Notes under the pieces: model-generated
Database searches by the model: none
The model's input: the letters and a program-made list of their open reading frames with translations, nothing else
What the model was told of the DNA's origin: nothing
Made by a program: the position numbers and the translations under genes
DNA from: Casuarius casuarius
Taxonomy: Eukaryota > Chordata > Aves > Casuariiformes > Casuariidae
NCBI GenBank assembly: GCA_003342895.1
Contig: PTFA01000035.1
Location: 5,438,143-5,502,142 of the forward strand
DNA length: 64,000 bases
Direction of reading: 5' to 3'
In this document: piece by piece, positions 63,784-64,000 of the stretch
How the letters are laid out: the number at the start of each line of letters is the position of its first letter
Position numbering within the stretch: position 1 is the first letter of the stretch

Positions 63784-63804
63784 TTCCCATATTCGTTATG
63801 GGAA
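63784..63804. promoter_or_regulatory. 21-base dyad inside the terminal island
   Basis: TTCCCATA and TATGGGAA are exact reverse complements around a TTCGT centre. It lies in the AT-rich insert within the island, just left of a YY1-like site at about 63,812-63,823. It could bind a dimeric factor; SRF is a candidate only by loose resemblance. Confidence 0.45.
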
Positions 63805-64000
63805 TAAATAATCCACCATCTTAAAGATCAATAGTATCGGGGGAGAGAGGAGGGAAAAAAGGGAAAAGGGGAGAAAATGGGGCTGCCGAGGAGGGCGGCG
63901 CGGGCGCGGGGGCACTGCCGCGCCGGGAAGGGCGCCGCGGAGCCGCGCGGGCTGCCGGGCCGAGCGCCGGCTCCCGACGGCGGCGAGACGGGCCTGGGAC

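Larger units (their letters stand above)
63150..64000. promoter_or_regulatory. Terminal CpG-rich island, probable promoter region cut by window end
   Basis: This is the strongest and longest island, still very dense at the last base. It includes four GCGGC pentamers (63,301-63,320), eight GGGGCC hexamers (63,506-63,553), and possible plus-strand donors GCAG|GTGACA (near 63,619) and CCCG|GTGAGC (63,670). It also has an AT-rich insert at 63,680-63,840 carrying a YY1-like AAGATGGTGG (minus strand). An AT-rich, motif-bearing core inside a long island is common at promoters of developmental regulators. The gene and its direction cannot be determined from what is inside the window. Confidence 0.55.

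Noticed and set aside
1..64000. CRISPR array, prokaryotic operons, phage or plasmid functions
   Set aside because: Composition, CR1 relics and absence of dense coding show this is vertebrate nuclear DNA.

Overview
This is a 64 kb stretch of vertebrate nuclear DNA in which I can support no protein-coding gene, tRNA or rRNA. Stop codons are dense in all frames across the AT-rich parts. The longer open frames lie where high GC makes stops rare, and several begin at GTG or TTG rather than ATG. It reads as intergenic DNA, or one very long intron, next to or inside a regulated locus. The organism is probably a sauropsid and most likely a bird. The identifiable retrotransposon relics are CR1-type LINEs, no L1/Alu-type sequence is recognisable, repeat density is very low, and isolated CpG-rich islands stand out sharply from an AT-rich background. 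A turtle or crocodilian cannot be excluded. One base (8044) is an N.

Left part, about 1-32,000: mostly AT-rich, gene-free sequence with a few old repeats. Two same-strand CR1 fragments lie at about 10,260-10,960, one keeping the reverse-transcriptase motif KFADDTRL. A small CR1 scrap lies near 27,220-27,480. A roughly 1.8 kb antisense CR1 lies at about 29,530-31,350, with the catalytic motif decayed to KFPDDT. Probable old DNA-transposon or low-copy relics lie near 17,900-18,060 and 21,050-21,180. One CpG-rich island lies at 15,735-16,110.

Right part, about 32,000-64,000: a series of CpG-rich islands (32.07, 39.71, 41.18-42.54, 46.95, 51.04, 53.21, 55.39, 56.65 and 63.15 kb onward), becoming denser to the right. 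Repeats are nearly absent. This layout resembles the neighbourhood of a developmental-regulator gene, but I cannot name the gene. The last 850 bases form the strongest island and contain eight GGGGCC hexamers. They may be the start of a promoter whose gene lies beyond the window.

The most distinctive non-coding module is at 47,371-47,560. Three consecutive perfect inverted repeats carry SOX-, TCF/LEF-, GATA- and RUNX-like sites. They end at a canonical TATA box and sit directly beside a CpG island. A second AT-rich, motif-dense, repeat-free block at 43,480-44,960 is a candidate conserved non-coding element. Neither conservation nor activity can be shown from one sequence. I saw no clearly new biological system; the findings are ranked accordingly.
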